Shown here: piece after piece, positions 5,267 to 6,711 of the stretch
How positions within the stretch are numbered: the first letter of the stretch is position 1
Layout of the letters: every line of letters starts with the position of its first letter
Assembly: GCA_030452025.1 (NCBI GenBank)
Contig: JAKDNC010000202.1
Span: forward strand, 1-6,711
Reading direction: 5' to 3'
DNA from: Nocardioides sp.
GTDB taxonomy: Bacteria > Actinomycetota > Actinomycetes > Propionibacteriales > Nocardioidaceae
DNA length: 6,711 bases
The notes under the pieces: generated by a model
What the model saw: only the letters and a program-made list of their open reading frames with translations
What the model was told of the DNA's origin: nothing
Database searches by the model: none
Translations under genes and position numbers: made by a program

Positions 5267-6043
5267 TCAGTAGGCGGTCTCTCCCCGGGTGGTGGCGTCC
5301 GCACCGCCGTCGACGAAGAGGAGCTGACCGGTGACGTGGGTGTTCTCCGGACTGACCAGGTAGGCCAGGGCGTGTGCAGCGGCGGCCGGTTCCGCCCAGC
5401 CGTGGAGCGGCATCGGGACGGACTTGTTCATCAGCTCGATCCCCTCGGGCGAGCTCTCGAGCTCCGCGATCATCGGAGTCCTGACGACTCCGGGCCCGAC
5501 AGCGTTGAGCGGGATCCCGGCATCAGCCCACCCCGGGGCGATGCAGGTACGACGCATCCAGCGCGCCAGTGCAACCTTCGAGGTGGAGTAGAGAATCCGT
5601 CCGCGGCCCTGTTCGACCTGCTCCTGCGACAGGGCGAGCGCCCGCGCCTCATCATGGTCGGCACACGCCTCGACGATCTCGTCGACGAACGGCTGGGTGG
5701 AGGAGATGGACGCGATCACCGCGCCCCTCGGCTGCTCCGCCCGTGCGAGCGCGGGTCGCAAGGCCTCCATCACGTCGACCACGCCGAAGTAGTTGACGGC
5801 CACCGTCTGCGTCGACGGCAGCGAGACCCCGGCGCAGGCGACCGCGGCGGCGAGCACTCCGTCGGTGCGATCCAGGACGCCGGCCACAGCTTCGGCGCGG
5901 CCCTCCGGTGTCGACAGGTCGGCCACGACGTCGACGTCGTGCAGGTCGACCCCGATCACCCGGTCCCCCCGGTCGGTGAGGATCGCGGCGAGGGCCTTTC
6001 CGATGCCGGACGCGGCACCTGTGACGACCACCTGACGGACCAT
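5267..6043 (-). CDS. Short-chain dehydrogenase of the 3-alpha-hydroxysteroid dehydrogenase/carbonyl reductase type
   Basis: A complete 258-residue classical SDR. The dinucleotide fold carries TGAASGIG (8-15); Asp33 at the end of the second strand favours NAD(H) over NADP(H). CAG (70-72) replaces NAG, and the tetrad Asn84 (VNYFG), Ser114, Tyr152 and Lys156 (YSTSK) is complete. Ser to Tyr spans 38 residues instead of the usual 13. That long insertion, together with VVADLSTPEGR, VNYFGVVDVMEAL, AEPAAAAHALAYLVSP and the VDGGADA end, matches the 3-alpha-HSD/CR family known from Comamonas, which interconverts 3-alpha-hydroxy and 3-keto steroids and also reduces other carbonyls. The substrate here is inferred from family only. 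The start is the ATG at 6043, with GAGGAAGAGG just upstream; the in-frame ATG at 6064 has no such site. It sits 70 bases after the preceding SDR stop and 89 bases before the HsaA-like gene, so probably one transcript. Confidence 0.87.
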   Translation of the reverse strand: MVRQVVVTGAASGIGKALAAILTDRGDRVIGVDLHDVDVVADLSTPEGRAEAVAGVLDRTDGVLAAAVACAGVSLPSTQTVAVNYFGVVDVMEALRPALARAEQPRGAVIASISSTQPFVDEIVEACADHDEARALALSQEQVEQGRGRILYSTSKVALARWMRRTCIAPGWADAGIPLNAVGPGVVRTPMIAELESSPEGIELMNKSVPMPLHGWAEPAAAAHALAYLVSPENTHVTGQLLFVDGGADATTRGETAY

Positions 6044-6113
6044 GTCGACCTCTTCCTCGTGCATCGTGTGTTGTTCAAGTAGCGGGACCGGCGGCTGCCG
6101 ATCATGTGGATGC

Positions 6114-6711
6114 TCAGAAGCTGGCCTGGCCGCCGTCGAGTGGGAGCGTGGCACCGGTCAGGTAGCGGGCGTCGGGACCGACCAGCATCAGTACGCCGCG
6201 GCCGATGTCGTCGTGGCAGTCGCCGATCCGTCCGAGCGGAACCGTCTTCAAGAACGCCTCGGCCTCTTCCGGACGTGCCTTGGCCCAGCCGGCGAGTCCC
6301 GGCGAGGAGGCGAGCGGAGCCATGCAGTTCACGCGGATCCCGTCGCAGCCCCACTCCGAGGCCGCCGTACGTGTCACCGACCGGACGGCGGACTTGGCCG
6401 CCGCGTAGGCGCCGTAGTTGCTCGAGTCCCAACGCACCATCGCCGCGGTGACCACATTGACGACGCTCGGGTTCTCAGCCTGCTTCAGGTAGGGGTGCGC
6501 AGCCTTCATGAAGGCGAAGACCGCGAACGGGCCGCTGCGGAAACCCTTCTGGAAAGCGTCGTCATCCATGGAGAGCAGCGGACCGTAGGAGCCGCTGTAG
6601 GCGTTGTTGACCAGGATGTCGAGCCCGCCGAAGCTCCCGGCCACCTCGTCGACGAGCGTCGGAATCGCCTCGGTGTCGGACACCTCGCAGGTGAACGGCT
6701 CCGACTTGACT
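6114..6711 (-). CDS. Short-chain dehydrogenase/reductase family protein, N-terminus outside the window, atypical active site
   Basis: The frame is open to the right edge, so the first ~50 residues with the TGxxxGxG cofactor motif are missing; 198 residues are visible (numbered here from the first whole codon, at 6710). SDR features are DILVNNAYS at 31-39 (NNAG variant), Tyr102 and Lys106 in YAAAK, RVNCMAPL after it, and a C-terminal YLTGATLPLDGGQ. Two tetrad positions look changed: the Ser position in VVNVVTAA holds Thr88, 14 residues before Tyr instead of 13, and the helix-4 Asn (VNLxG in relatives) aligns with Gly60 in FRSGPFAVF. The enzyme may be active with altered chemistry or specificity. 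I cannot name a substrate. It is the first visible gene of the minus-strand run with the 3-alpha-HSD-like and HsaA-like genes. An internal GTG at 6683 is not the start, because SDR-like sequence continues upstream. Confidence 0.82.
   Translation of the reverse strand, partial: VKSEPFTCEVSDTEAIPTLVDEVAGSFGGLDILVNNAYSGSYGPLLSMDDDAFQKGFRSGPFAVFAFMKAAHPYLKQAENPSVVNVVTAAMVRWDSSNYGAYAAAKSAVRSVTRTAASEWGCDGIRVNCMAPLASSPGLAGWAKARPEEAEAFLKTVPLGRIGDCHDDIGRGVLMLVGPDARYLTGATLPLDGGQASF

Noticed and set aside
5336..6082. 248-codon plus-strand open frame opposite the 3-alpha-HSD-like gene
   Set aside because: Shadow of a complete SDR; no motifs of its own.
6044..6154. Longer N-terminus for the 3-alpha-HSD-like SDR, starting as far up as 6154
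   Set aside because: It would run into the upstream SDR coding region, the added residues are low-complexity Pro/His/Ser, and the ATG at 6043 has a strong GAGGAAGAGG ribosome site right before the cofactor-binding strand.
1..6711. CRISPR array, tRNA/rRNA, insertion sequence, phage or toxin-antitoxin/defence genes
   Set aside because: No repeat-spacer pattern, no cloverleaf-like stretch, no transposase motifs and no terminal inverted repeats flanking a gene; every spacer is under 170 bases and is accounted for.

Overview
The window is uniformly GC-rich, with strong C/G preference at third codon positions in every gene. Its proteins most resemble high-GC Actinobacteria, and I would guess Nocardioides or a relative. 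That assignment rests on remembered family sequences, not on a search.

Layout. (1) Bases 1 to about 124 carry an internal piece of DNA gyrase/topoisomerase IV subunit B on the plus strand. It runs abruptly into the 3'-truncated end of a minus-strand aldehyde dehydrogenase gene. Two unrelated genes meet over a short stretch compatible with both, so this is either an assembly chimera or a real rearrangement breakpoint. (2) On the minus strand, from 2878 down to 90, a GMC-family FAD alcohol oxidase/dehydrogenase is followed after 37 bases by the truncated GabD2-type aldehyde dehydrogenase. The pair is suited to alcohol to aldehyde to acid oxidation. (3) A divergent 108-base intergenic region holds a 20-base imperfect palindrome that fits TnnAACnnGTTnnA, the operator consensus of the sterol-catabolism repressor KstR. 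(4) On the plus strand, 2987-3838 encodes a pyridoxal kinase (PdxY). (5) A 163-base convergent spacer contains long inverted repeats, probably a terminator. (6) On the minus strand, from the right edge down to 4002, lie a partial SDR with an atypical active site, an SDR of the 3-alpha-hydroxysteroid dehydrogenase/carbonyl reductase type, and an HsaA-like flavin-dependent monooxygenase. They are co-directional with gaps of 70 and 89 bases.

How it may work together. The HsaA-like oxygenase, the 3-alpha-HSD-type SDR and the KstR-like box all point towards catabolism of a steroid or another polycyclic/alicyclic lipid. The GMC enzyme and aldehyde dehydrogenase would oxidise an alcohol side group. 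This is an inference from families and one operator-like site: the canonical steroid core genes (hsaB, hsaC, hsaD, kstD, kshA) are not in the window. The pyridoxal kinase is either an unrelated housekeeping gene or, less likely, a hint that the GMC enzyme acts on a B6 vitamer. I see no mobile element, CRISPR array, RNA gene or defence system. The points most worth following are the operator, the atypical SDR and the chimeric left edge.
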